Below are positions 22,601 to 29,230 of a stretch of DNA of 29,230 bases, in pieces. The notes beneath the pieces are model-generated. The model saw only the letters and a list, made by a program, of their open reading frames with translations. It searched no databases and had not been told where the DNA came from. Position numbers and translations under genes: made by a program. The number at the start of each line of letters is the position of its first letter. Position 1 is the first letter of the stretch. Source of the stretch: a virus; IMG/VR virus record IMGVR_UViG_3300030098_000165, positions 1-29,230 of that record; one strand, written 5' to 3'.

Positions 22601-23090
22601 AGCCGTCCCAAGAAGCAGCTACATTAGCAGCAGTAAATGTGTGGTCTAGGTCTTCACTGTAAGTTCCATTATCATTTAAAAAAACATCTTGTAATTTATT
22701 GCTACCTATTACAGTAAATAAATCGGCAGTATTAGATAATAATACTACTTGATAAAACTGTGCTTTTTGATATACTGCTTTTAATTGAAGAATACCCTCA
22801 AATTGACTAACACCACCTGCAAACAAAACAGCATCAAATGATTTTCTAGTATCAAAAACTAAAGTACTTGCATTTACATTATACCAATCTTGAAAAAATT
22901 TATTATTATTATTAGTAAATGGCAGTTTAAAAGTTTGACTAAAACTTGCTTTTCTTTTCTCAGGTTCTTTAACGTCAGAAAATTGAAAGTTAAGACTTAT
23001 ATTAGGTGATTCTTTTAAATCTAATTCATAAGTACTGTCAGTAGTTGAGCTAGTAGTAGCTTTTCTATATGCAACTAATCTAATTTTCAT
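19659..23090 (-). CDS. Large tail protein, probably tail-tip or baseplate hub
   Basis: At 1143 residues it is the largest product. It begins with a beta domain (LDLKESPNISLNFQFSDVKE, KASFSQTFKLPFTNNNNKFF) that I associate with the large tail proteins of flavobacterial phages. It continues with a hub-like part (IQIKELFKRIIAKAGFSYTS, KAFLKDIIERFNLVFLTDPD, LIIEPYNDYLAAG), and a C-terminal beta region resembling carbohydrate-binding jelly rolls. Between them, near residues 825-880, lies a Cys-rich segment (CYACN, CPNETPDC, CCDCLGG). It is expected at the tip of the tail, with the C-terminal part a candidate receptor-binding module. Function by size, order and pattern only. Confidence 0.65.
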   Translation of the reverse strand: MKIRLVAYRKATTSSTTDSTYELDLKESPNISLNFQFSDVKEPEKRKASFSQTFKLPFTNNNNKFFQDWYNVNASTLVFDTRKSFDAVLFAGGVSQFEGILQLKAVYQKAQFYQVVLLSNTADLFTVIGSNKLQDVFLNDNGTYSEDLDHTFTAANVAASWDGSDGGFENVNNVSLRDTDVNVQKVMYPMSFTIGNAYYNIDAAEYLKASSLSADQSNLQVPITQFKPAIQIKELFKRIIAKAGFSYTSSFIDGNYFGKIFMTTCNHTALPKPETEPVGNIYGWTKVGNSESWGAWYDLSGTTQYDNWSIVQADTNQPIPGLGYTSPQDSTGLWNTDDHYFTKNSVAQTGYVQCSFTLRASNITAGSTGKVVRAKIVDYNPTTSEMDLDTVYGYVESSYTVPTAAQDGAVDFDKTVWIPLDAMPVGKSGRILVTFDGWQRITGLVGLLIYATFGSTGTLFVGCKNLVRFQWNGPTPDVYDRQVLVPAGIDPSITQKAFLKDIIERFNLVFLTDPDNPSNLIIEPYNDYLAAGSIKNWTDKLDTSKEIIVKDTTQLQKKETIFTDLEDVDISNKSIKLEAPTLNVYGKFTSTENNNDFATGTLKNNPIFSPYINQKVFINGEDTQAPTNLPNMAVHYEFTYNEVEGGYENILNETKPKLFFYNGSATNIQDESGNAITIYFHHQDKNSSVITSYSFQTYPLCSPYDLTPSSGVSTITTSTKSLYWSPAPPICGELDVFNSDGDTAISQNSLHYLYWSNYLNNIYGEDARIMECNLNLNEVDIFNFKFNDEIFIRDSYWRILKIQNYQVGSEVSTKATLLKINDTYDGSCYACNYVVGPMPVLGVHTWCPNETPDCTPTVTNTDQTGLYADPACCDCLGGTIIDALLPPASLGIDLSLRACQVNTNSLPAWIQNQRNARAIFSGSQLKTIFQGKLAKLNKPFIVGTNNTKTATAMIPYNGDDLVIKFRNKNLSIPSVNGEAHRMVLIGYTTGTTRGYAYPQGVTGTKNPIIPNNSNMIIRINGTVVVVGGTNSTYTTGYLEAFSYYTSFKNISGNITQIGTAGGVQEFNIAEVGSRTSLYISHSSGVISFGLDDLEEDTKRVWSLTVDLTVQTLDNMSLGYGDNMALYQDGDGIYLQNNDWLIWN

Positions 23091-24559
23091 TAGTTATTTG
23101 TATTTAAAGGATTAGAGTATTCTATATTAATAGTGTATTTAATTTTTATACCATCATTGGCATTAGTTTTTCTTATTATGCTTGTATTAGTAACTAAAAC
23201 AGGCACAGTATAATCTGTGTCTGCATTTTCTATAATAAATACATCTGTAGACATTACACATTTTTCTAGTAATTCAGCATCTTCTTCTGAAATCCAATCT
23301 GTGTTTAAAGTTTCTTTTAATATAGCATCTGTTTTTCTTACCTTACGTGTACTGTCAAAATTATTATATGAATATGCTGTAGAATTATATTCTCCTAGTA
23401 ATTTTCCGTAAGTATCTCTTTTTACATTTACAGTTTGTTTTGATTTCATTTTAAAATTAAAATAATCCCAACAACCTAAACTATTTAACCAACCCAATCT
23501 TCTTACTTTAAAACCTTTACAACTTGCATCTTGTTTTACAAAATAATATATAGCTGTAGATGCAGCAGGTGTTCCTGTATCATCTTTACCTTGTATTGTG
23601 TAGTAAGCCCAATTAGAAAAATTAGATGGTCTAGCGTCTCCAGAACTTCCACCAACAGGCGTTACAGTTGATGCTTGTAAGTTTCCAGGACCACAACCAA
23701 AATAAATTAACCTTTCAGCATTAGTATTAACTTCTCCTCCACTAGTAGCAGGATTTGCTCCACCTGTTGCATTTTCATTAGTTATTTTTTGAGGAGAACC
23801 TATTGCAACACCTGCTGATGTATAATAATTAATTTCTATTATATCAATATCAGAATCAAAATTATCTTCATCATTTAAAAACGCTACAGTATGAAAATCA
23901 CCTGTGTTTGTAGAATCATCCCATTGAACATAGTTTCTGTAAACTGAAGAACTAACAACATTACCAGAGCTTTGTTGCACATCACTTAAAAATCTTCCAT
24001 TAGCATCTTTGGTTTGAAAAACTTGAAATGCAGTACCTTGAAAATATGTTGTCCCTCTTGCTGTTTCTAAAGGTAATGATGCAGCAATATAGTATTTTTG
24101 ATTTGTAGCATTTACGGTTGCATTTTCTTGAGGACTTATAGATGCTCCTGCAGAGTATTCTTGATATACTTTGACATAAATATATTTAACCTGATTATAA
24201 TTATGACTAAATGGTTTGGATGCTACATTAGAACCTAATGTGTGAATTGACTTAGTAGTATCATTTTGATCTGCATAAGTATTTTCTAATTGTGTATTAA
24301 TAATATCGCTTATATCAAAAACAGTATAAACATTAGTTGTTCCTGTAGTATATCCGTTTGGTCTTTGTTTTATTTTGCCTAATAATTCTCCTGAAGAATC
24401 ATCTATTTTAATTTCCAGAATAAATTTAAAATAATATAAATCTGTTATGTCTGTTTGCTTTGCTGTATAAGGTAATGCAGGTGTCCAATTTGTTATTGCA
24501 GGAATTTTTGCAGAACCCTCCACAGGACTTTGCGGTAATGATATTGTTCCTATTGCCAT
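23090..24559 (-). CDS. Tail structural protein, 489 residues
   Basis: This beta-rich protein has AIGTISLPQSPVEGSAKIPA at the N-terminus, then segments rich in Thr, Ser and Asn, and a C-terminal module with RLGWLNSLGCWDYFNFKMKS, then YGKLLGEYNSTAYSYNNF and EEDAELLEKCVMSTDVFIIE. That last module (GWLN-G-WDYFNF...LE-L--S--V) recurs in proteins of Bacteroidota phage tails, in my recollection. It starts 2 bases after the preceding gene and overlaps the next by TAATG. Likely part of the tail tip or distal tail. Confidence 0.6.
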   Translation of the reverse strand: MAIGTISLPQSPVEGSAKIPAITNWTPALPYTAKQTDITDLYYFKFILEIKIDDSSGELLGKIKQRPNGYTTGTTNVYTVFDISDIINTQLENTYADQNDTTKSIHTLGSNVASKPFSHNYNQVKYIYVKVYQEYSAGASISPQENATVNATNQKYYIAASLPLETARGTTYFQGTAFQVFQTKDANGRFLSDVQQSSGNVVSSSVYRNYVQWDDSTNTGDFHTVAFLNDEDNFDSDIDIIEINYYTSAGVAIGSPQKITNENATGGANPATSGGEVNTNAERLIYFGCGPGNLQASTVTPVGGSSGDARPSNFSNWAYYTIQGKDDTGTPAASTAIYYFVKQDASCKGFKVRRLGWLNSLGCWDYFNFKMKSKQTVNVKRDTYGKLLGEYNSTAYSYNNFDSTRKVRKTDAILKETLNTDWISEEDAELLEKCVMSTDVFIIENADTDYTVPVLVTNTSIIRKTNANDGIKIKYTINIEYSNPLNTNN

Positions 24560-24560
24560 A

Positions 24561-25097
24561 TTATGTTATTATTGTTTCTAATTGTTTTTCTAAATCTTCT
24601 CCAAATGCTTTTACAATAGCATCTGTTTGTTTTTTTAATTGTTGTGTAAATGGTTTGCTAAAAAACTGTGTTCTTGTTAAACCTCTTTGATATATTGCTC
24701 TTTGTATTAAAAACGCTAAACTTTTTCTAGGTATAAACTTACCATCTTTTCTAGCTGCTTTTAGTGGCTTACTTACTATCCATCTATCAATAACACCTCT
24801 TGGTGGCATTTTAGTAGAAAATTTAAAAGGACTGCCCTTACCTCTCATTTTTCCTTTACCTTTATATCCACCTGCACCTTTTACACCTTCATCTACAAAT
24901 GCCCAATAATCCTCAGCACCACCAAATTCAAACTCTAATGTTACACTATCTTTTTTTGCAGTTACTAAATAATCATAATCATTATATAATGTGTTTTGAC
25001 TAGTTGTTTTCTTTTTCTTTTTTAATATACCCTTACCTTCCTTGACAACTTTGCTGCCAAGTTTTTGCATAGCTTGTATAGTGTTTTTTAATTCCAT
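24561..25097 (-). CDS. Tail completion-like protein (HK97 gp10-like)
   Basis: The 178-residue protein is basic, with KKKKKTTSQNTLYNDYDY, then strands and EFGGAEDYWAFVDEGVKGAG. That motif, with a later MPPRGVIDRWIVSKPLKAAR and SLAFLIQRAIYQRGLTRTQF, has the EYA-FVE-G and P-RPFL pattern of HK97 gp10-like neck/tail-completion proteins. It overlaps the gene before by one base. Role in joining tail and head by inference. Confidence 0.55.
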   Translation of the reverse strand: MELKNTIQAMQKLGSKVVKEGKGILKKKKKTTSQNTLYNDYDYLVTAKKDSVTLEFEFGGAEDYWAFVDEGVKGAGGYKGKGKMRGKGSPFKFSTKMPPRGVIDRWIVSKPLKAARKDGKFIPRKSLAFLIQRAIYQRGLTRTQFFSKPFTQQLKKQTDAIVKAFGEDLEKQLETIIT

Positions 25098-25588
25098 TAA
25101 CTATTAGGTGCTATTGGCACAATACAAAGATTGTTAGTATTATTTACTTGCATACTTATAGTGGCTGACCAACCTGTAAGTAGATTGTCAAATTTAGCTG
25201 TAAAAGGTTCACAAGATATTGGCAATTCCAAAACAACCTCATCATCAACCCAACTTGTAGAATATAAACTTCTATGAAACTCATTAATTACATCTTGCAA
25301 AACTTGTAGGTTTTCACTTAATACATCTAATCTGCCTAATCTTTCTTTGTTTGGTCCATCACCTATTGCATCACTAATCATATCTAAAACATAGATTGTA
25401 AAAGAATAAGTCATTACACCTTTGTCTACTGTTGCTGTTCCAGGCTCTGCGTACAATATAATATAATCAGTTGCCCCTAGTTTATTAATATCAACCTCGT
25501 CCATAAAACCACTGTGAAAGCTATTAATCATATAATGCTTATCAGCAATTGTTTCTAAAAATCCTACAGCGTTTCTAAAAGTTATCAT
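25097..25588 (-). CDS. Tail terminator-like protein
   Basis: The 163-residue protein begins ITFRNAVGFLETIADKHYMI then NSFHSGFMDEVDINKLGATD, followed by strands (YIILYAEPGTATVDKGVMTY, SFTIYVLDM), a helix with LSENLQVLQDVINEFHRSLY, and a final strand pair. The alpha/beta layout and order after the chaperones match tail terminators, which cap the tail tube; I have no direct homology. The start lies 13 bases inside the end of the G-T fusion. Confidence 0.55.
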   Translation of the reverse strand: MITFRNAVGFLETIADKHYMINSFHSGFMDEVDINKLGATDYIILYAEPGTATVDKGVMTYSFTIYVLDMISDAIGDGPNKERLGRLDVLSENLQVLQDVINEFHRSLYSTSWVDDEVVLELPISCEPFTAKFDNLLTGWSATISMQVNNTNNLCIVPIAPNS

Positions 25589-26323
25589 AGTTACTTCTTT
25601 GTTTATTATTATAATCTTGAGAATACGCTAAATATGTTAGCACTTCTAAAATTGGCAATCTTGTTATTTTATTAATGTTTAATATATTGTTATTAGAAAG
25701 AGAATATAAGGTATTGTACCAACCCCATTTAGACTGCATACTTACCCCTGTTGTACTTTCACCTTCTGAGCTTGTAAATAGCTGTGCGAAATCCTTGCCA
25801 AGTTTTCCCCTAAAGTCAAAAAAAAACCTAGCGAACCTAATGCTATATCCATTGGGCAATCTTTAAATAGTTCTTCTTTAAATTCATCAGGATTGTATTC
25901 CTCAATCGCATATCTTTCGTTTCTTTTAAAAGTAATTTTCCTATAAAGTATTGACATAATAGTATGCAAGTTTTCTATTGGCTCTTTACAATAGCTTTCT
26001 AAATCAATATATTCACCTGTGCTAATGTTACTAAGATTAGGACAGAATCCATATTCTTCATCTTTAAATTCAAATACCTTTCTAAATTTTTCTTTGTCAG
26101 GCTCAGTATCAATCATCTTTTTAATTATAGCCATAATCTCTAATAAGTCCTTGTAAGCCATTTTCTTTACTACAAATGGGCTAGTGCCGCATAATAAAGC
26201 CAAGCTCTTTACAATCTTATTTTTCTCACTTCCTTTGCCCTCTTGTATTTTTACATACTTTTGATAAATGCCTATTGTTATATCAGACCAATTATCAGGT
26301 ATTGTTAATTTAACCTCTTTCAT
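25575..26323 (-). CDS. Tail assembly chaperone fusion GT, made by -1 frameshift
   Basis: Ribosomes slipping back one base on the T-run at 25818-25826 would pass from frame G to a second frame that stays open to a stop at 25575. The fusion would contain the first 168 residues of G and 81 more, 249 in all. The extension reads FDFRGKLGKDFAQLFTSSEG, then WGWYNTLYSLSNNN-LPILEVLTYLAYSQDYNN, the compact T-type domain that binds tape-measure and tube proteins. The extension has no ATG of its own upstream (its first possible start is TTG), so it can only be made by frameshift. G:GT pairs of this design are near-universal in siphophages. Note the tape-measure gene is more than 6 kb away. Confidence 0.8.
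25742..26323 (-). CDS. Tail assembly chaperone G
   Basis: The 193-residue unshifted product opens KEVKLTIPDNWSDITIGIYQ and KYVKIQEG, then helical repeats (KSLALLCGTSPFVVKKMAYK), EEYGFCPNLSNISTGEYIDL, HTIMSILYRKITFKRNERYA and IEEYNPDEFKEELF, ending in SLGFFLTLGENLARISHSYL. The order W-I---Q-Y, then GF-PNL--I--GEYIDL, then -VLYR-I is shared by the small chaperone of many Bacteroidota siphophages. It keeps tape-measure and tube proteins soluble during tail assembly. It is the first gene after the large terminase and is preceded by copy 1 of the leader motif. Confidence 0.75.
   Translation of the reverse strand: MKEVKLTIPDNWSDITIGIYQKYVKIQEGKGSEKNKIVKSLALLCGTSPFVVKKMAYKDLLEIMAIIKKMIDTEPDKEKFRKVFEFKDEEYGFCPNLSNISTGEYIDLESYCKEPIENLHTIMSILYRKITFKRNERYAIEEYNPDEFKEELFKDCPMDIALGSLGFFLTLGENLARISHSYLQAQKVKVQQG
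25818..25826 (-). promoter_or_regulatory. Slippery site for -1 ribosomal frameshift
   Basis: On the minus strand GG is followed by nine T and GAC. In the G frame the codons read GGT TTT TTT TTG, so T TTT TTT is a standard X-XXY-YYZ slippery heptamer. The two frames on either side are open for a combined 249 codons. Confidence 0.8.
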
Positions 26324-26325
26324 TA

Positions 26326-26344
26326 CTAATAAATATAAAAGTTC
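26326..26344 (-). promoter_or_regulatory. Conserved leader motif, copy 1 (tail chaperone gene)
   Basis: On the minus strand it reads GAACTTTTATATTTATTAG, ending 2 bases before ATG 26323, in the short gap after the large terminase. Upstream lies AAAACAAATTATG. It could be a promoter with a leaderless transcript or a translation leader. Confidence 0.55.
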
Positions 26345-26358
26345 ATAATTTGTTTTTT

Positions 26359-27516
26359 CTAAAGTATATAGTATTTACCACTATGATTAATACTTAGCTT
26401 ATTTAAACACAGATAACGTGTTGCATCAATTAAATGGTCATTGACTTTTACAGGTGTATTAAGCACATCACCATTCTTGTCTGTTGCCCATTTATAACCT
26501 CTAAACTCTTTGATGGCATTTAGACTATCTTTAGTAATATGCAACTTATACCTTCTCATTATATCTATGCCTAAGTGTATTCCTGCTCCTTTCTTAGCAG
26601 GTTTTATGTTAAAGCCTTGTCTATATATTTCTTCAATAGATTTAGGTTCTGCTGAATCGCCTATTATTTCTGATTGCCTATCTATTCTAAATTCTTTCAT
26701 CTTATTAGCAAGGTCAGTATTTGTCAATCTTTTTTCATACAGCATTTCTTTAATGTATAAATTATCATCTGATTGATATACTGCTACTAATGCTGTTGGT
26801 GAATTAGTAAATCCAAAGTCTAATCCGTAGCCAACTAGATTTCCTTGTACTTCATCTACTAATTGAAAGTTCCTAAATATCATTGTTTGTATAGAACCTA
26901 TTTCACCCATTCCATAAACACGCCAATAGTCAGGGTCTAAATCTTTTAATCTTTCAATCTCTGCAATAGTATCTTTATCTAAAAATGGATTTGCCTTATA
27001 TGTTGATTTAATAAATGTGCAATCATCTCTGGTAATTACTTTATCATATATCCAAGAATAAGGATCAGAAGGGTTATAATCTAAATAAACTTTGTCTGTT
27101 GTTCTAAGAATTAATTGTTGGTAATCTTCATATGTAAACTCATTAGCTTCATTTAACCATAAATAGTTACGTTTACGCCCTCTAATTTTTTGTGGTTGGT
27201 CAACACTAATAAACTCAATTAGATTGCCGTTAAGAGTATATGATAATTCTGACTTGTTGTGATTTTCTTCTGTATATAATCCTAGTTCTTTTAGCAATTC
27301 TAACACATCTCGATATGCAGTTCCTTTAAGTGCAGGTAATGTTTTCCTACATATAGTAAATACTTTGCCTGTTTCTTTTAATGCTTTGACTATAAATAAT
27401 TGACAAAGCGAATAAGTCTTTGAAGAACGTGTCCCCCCCTGAAGACAAGTAATTCGTGTGCTAGACTTATACGCCTTGTGAAATACATTTGTGGTATCAA
27501 TCGTTACCTGTGTCAA
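26359..27516 (-). CDS. terL: Terminase large subunit
   Basis: The 385-residue motor cuts and packages the DNA. The ATPase half has Walker A at residues 27-34 (GGTRSSKT), an adenine-contact Lys/Arg stretch and Walker B with NYLWLNEANEF at 117-127. The nuclease half has Asp233 in GLDFGFTNSPTA, Asp287 in IIGDSAEP and the final HLID with Asp364, the three-acid RNase-H-like centre. The type is PBSX-like (Terminase_3), often seen in phages that use cohesive or pac ends. It overlaps the small subunit gene by 20 bases. Confidence 0.9.
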   Translation of the reverse strand: MTQVTIDTTNVFHKAYKSSTRITCLQGGTRSSKTYSLCQLFIVKALKETGKVFTICRKTLPALKGTAYRDVLELLKELGLYTEENHNKSELSYTLNGNLIEFISVDQPQKIRGRKRNYLWLNEANEFTYEDYQQLILRTTDKVYLDYNPSDPYSWIYDKVITRDDCTFIKSTYKANPFLDKDTIAEIERLKDLDPDYWRVYGMGEIGSIQTMIFRNFQLVDEVQGNLVGYGLDFGFTNSPTALVAVYQSDDNLYIKEMLYEKRLTNTDLANKMKEFRIDRQSEIIGDSAEPKSIEEIYRQGFNIKPAKKGAGIHLGIDIMRRYKLHITKDSLNAIKEFRGYKWATDKNGDVLNTPVKVNDHLIDATRYLCLNKLSINHSGKYYIL

Positions 27517-27856
27517 TTACTTTTATATTTATATCGGTTATAGATTTGCCATCAGTAGTAATATCCAATTCAGACTTTTCAGTATATCCTCTGCTCTTGC
27601 CTTTAGTCTTTAAAAAGAATATAGTAGCTGCTGTTGAGTTATCTTGAATCTGTTGATGTAATTGGCTTTCTGCAAAGTCTAATGCAACATTCTCAATCTC
27701 TTGAACTTGTTGTCTAAATTCATCATCATCTTTAAGCCATTTATAATATGTGCTTCTAGGAATATCAGCTTTCTTACAAGCTATTGTTACAACCCCCAAA
27801 CTCTTTTCTAATGCCTTTAATAAAGTTTCTTTTTTAATGTGTCTACTTTTGTTCAT
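27497..27856 (-). CDS. terS: Terminase small subunit
   Basis: The 119-residue DNA-binding subunit recognises the packaging site. An N-terminal helix-turn-helix (about residues 20-45: SLGVVTIACKKADIPRSTYY, KWLKDDDEFRQQ) is followed by an oligomerisation helix with LDFAESQLHQQIQDNSTAAT and the IFFLKTKGKSRGYTEK motif, as in phBC6A51-type small terminases. It starts in an ATGA overlap with the methyltransferase gene and overlaps the large subunit. Confidence 0.85.
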   Translation of the reverse strand: MNKSRHIKKETLLKALEKSLGVVTIACKKADIPRSTYYKWLKDDDEFRQQVQEIENVALDFAESQLHQQIQDNSTAATIFFLKTKGKSRGYTEKSELDITTDGKSITDINIKVIDTGND

Positions 27857-28992
27857 AGTTTTTTAGCTTTTTGTCCTGTAAATTGTTCCCATCTTTCTAT
27901 AATTACATCACAGTATTTAGTATCTAATTCCATACCATAACATATTCTATTTGTTTTTTCACAAGCTATTAATGTTGTTCCACTTCCTAAATAAGTGTCT
28001 AATATATATTTTGGTTTTTTCTTGCTATGTCTATCAGCGTATTCAATACACCAATTTATTATGTCTACAGGTTTTTGTGTAGGATGTTTTTTATTTTCTT
28101 TATTTGCTTTTGCTCTTGAATACTCTTTAATTCTTAAAGCATTATTAAAAGATGTCCACGCCATTTCTCCATCTGCTAAACTGAAACCTCTTTGTCCTTT
28201 ATCCCATATTAACCAACCCATTGATGGTTTTAAAATATCCGTAAAATAATTACCACCCCATATAATTTGATTGTCTGTCATATTAATTAATCTAACAAAA
28301 ATATGTGCTTCAGGTTTTTTTTTATCCCATTCAGGATTTCCAAAATTTCGCCATCCGTGATTATTTGTTTTATCTTTAAATTTTTCACCTTTAATTAATT
28401 GATTTCCATAGTTTATTCCATAAGGTGGGTCTGTTAATAATAGGTCTGCTTTCTCACCATTCATTAGCTTTTTAACATCACTTTCTTTTGTGCTATCACC
28501 ACACATTAATCTGTGATTTCCTAATTGCCATACATCACCAAGTTTAACTCTGCTTTCTTTTACTTCTGGAATATGGTCATCTTCTGTATTGCCCTCTGTG
28601 ATTTTATCTATATTAAAACCAAACTCAATATCTTTAAATCCCCAATCTTTTAATTCTTCTATATCAAACTCATTTGCTAGTATATCCATATCCCATTCAC
28701 CACCTGACTTGTTTAGTCTTATATTTAATTCTCTTTCTTGTTCTTTGTTAAGGTCTAACACTACACAAGGTATTGTAATATCATCAACATTACTTTGCTC
28801 TGCATTTTCCTTCCATATTTTATATCGTTGATGACCACCAATAATAGTCATATCTTTATTTACTACTATTGGTTCTACAAGTGAGAACTTATCTAATGAG
28901 TCTTTAAGATCATTATACTGCTTTTTAGTAATCTGTCTAGGATTATATGTTGCAGGTTTTAATTTATTTATTAGTATTTTTTCTATTCTCAT
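27853..28992 (-). CDS. ParB-like domain fused to DNA N6-adenine/N4-cytosine methyltransferase
   Basis: The 379-residue protein has a ParB/sulfiredoxin-type N-terminal domain (residues 1-95: LINKLKPATYNPRQ, VEPIVVNKDM, IIGGHQRYKIW). A linker leads to a beta-class amino-methyltransferase with LLLTDPPYG at 184-192 (motif IV DPPY), IIWGGNYF at 243-250, KHPTQKP at 302-308 and LDTYLGSGTT at 331-340 (motif I for AdoMet). Motif IV before motif I defines the beta order. It is coupled to the small terminase (ATGA). Such fusions near terminase genes are common in phages and methylate the phage DNA, probably against restriction or to mark DNA for packaging; the site is unknown. Confidence 0.85.
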   Translation of the reverse strand: MRIEKILINKLKPATYNPRQITKKQYNDLKDSLDKFSLVEPIVVNKDMTIIGGHQRYKIWKENAEQSNVDDITIPCVVLDLNKEQERELNIRLNKSGGEWDMDILANEFDIEELKDWGFKDIEFGFNIDKITEGNTEDDHIPEVKESRVKLGDVWQLGNHRLMCGDSTKESDVKKLMNGEKADLLLTDPPYGINYGNQLIKGEKFKDKTNNHGWRNFGNPEWDKKKPEAHIFVRLINMTDNQIIWGGNYFTDILKPSMGWLIWDKGQRGFSLADGEMAWTSFNNALRIKEYSRAKANKENKKHPTQKPVDIINWCIEYADRHSKKKPKYILDTYLGSGTTLIACEKTNRICYGMELDTKYCDVIIERWEQFTGQKAKKL

Positions 28993-29230
28993 ATCTTTTA
29001 TCCATTGCTGATTTAAATGCGTTTAAAGTTTGTTGCCTTGTTCTTGTTATTTTTTTATTTCTTTCGGTATATAAATATGTGTGTATTGGTTCTCCTGTTT
29101 TTTTGTCTGCAAAGAATATGTTTTTATTTCCTTCACAAAATAATAGCATTACATTTCTTTTAAAATGTTCAGAACCTTTAAGCTCTATAAATTCCCAATC
29201 ATTTAAAATCCACCATTTGGCTTCATTATA
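28964..29230 (-). CDS. C-terminal part of the 95-residue hypothetical protein crossing the contig join
   Basis: This part holds residues 8-95 of the protein that begins at 94 on the other end. It reads YNEAKWWILNDWEFIELKGS, then MLLFCEGNKNIFFADKKTGE, PIHTYLYTERNKKITRTRQQ and a basic end. It overlaps the ParB-methyltransferase start by 29 bases. An ATG at 29149 could start a shorter form of 61 residues. No known family. Its place between HNH and methyltransferase suggests a role near packaging, without direct evidence. Confidence 0.75.
   Translation of the reverse strand, partial: YNEAKWWILNDWEFIELKGSEHFKRNVMLLFCEGNKNIFFADKKTGEPIHTYLYTERNKKITRTRQQTLNAFKSAMDKRYENRKNTNK
29158..29230. repeat. 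Terminal direct repeat, right copy (contig overlap)
   Basis: This repeats bases 1-73 with one mismatch at 29228. Joining the two copies gives an intact reading frame, so the true unit length is about 29,157 bp. Confidence 0.9.

Noticed and set aside
25575-25859. Independent gene of 94 codons
   Set aside because: It has only a TTG start and overlaps chaperone G by 118 bases; it is the -1 frame of the G-T fusion.
1-29230. CRISPR array, insertion sequence, integrase, tRNA or rRNA
   Set aside because: No spaced repeats, transposase or recombinase motifs, or tRNA cloverleaf patterns were seen on reading either strand.

Overview
The window holds what looks like a complete genome of a tailed bacteriophage of the siphovirus type (long non-contractile tail), infecting a member of the Bacteroidota, most likely a flavobacterium. 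The DNA is strongly AT-rich. Ribosome binding sites of the Shine-Dalgarno type are essentially absent, and genes instead follow A-rich leaders or overlap by ATGA or TAATG. One promoter matches the Bacteroidota form TTTG-N19/21-TAnnTTTG. Several protein types are ones I associate with flavobacterial phages. The first 73 bases recur at the very end with one silent mismatch, and one 95-residue gene reads across that join. The contig is therefore a circle (or circularly permuted molecule) of about 29,157 bp cut at an arbitrary point. I see no integrase, transposase, tRNA, rRNA or CRISPR array.

Almost all genes run leftward (minus strand). In order of transcription, starting at the divergent control region (about 4784-4976): a small helix-turn-helix regulator (4574-4783); a recombination and replication block (candidate annealing protein, DUF3127 OB-fold protein, DUF4373 replication protein, C5 DNA methyltransferase, VRR-NUC nuclease); a sigma-like factor (1170-1676); a run of small genes; and an HNH endonuclease. 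Transcription then passes through the contig join into a ParB-like/adenine methyltransferase fusion and the small and large terminase subunits (26359-28992). Only three small genes (4977-5700) run rightward, from the other side of the control region.

The structural block follows, right to left. It begins with tail assembly chaperones G and GT, joined by a -1 frameshift on a run of nine T (25818-25826). Next come tail completion-like proteins, two large tail proteins, a tape-measure-like protein, an XkdF-like prohead protease, a Glu-rich scaffold, the major capsid protein, a tube-like protein, two tandem paralogous small proteins, the portal with a long C-terminal extension, and connector-like proteins. 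Two intrinsic terminators bracket the tube-like gene. Four copies of a conserved motif (core CTTTTATATTTAT) sit just before the starts of the chaperone, protease, scaffold and portal sub-operons and may be late promoters or leader elements.

Between the virion genes and the lysis genes lie two exported proteins that do not look like virion parts. One is a beta-barrel-like outer-membrane protein with a signal peptide. The other is a secreted Cys-rich protein with an LDL-receptor-A-like motif and a short C-terminal tail like those recognised by the type IX secretion system. These are the strongest candidates for something undescribed. The lysis block has two membrane proteins, a thioredoxin-fold lipoprotein without CxxC, an M15 peptidase endolysin, a GTA-type holin and a calcineurin-like phosphoesterase.

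Several genes shorter than about 60 codons fit exactly into gaps between genes by 4-base overlaps, and some encode single membrane spans. All functional statements come from reading motifs by eye; no database search was run.
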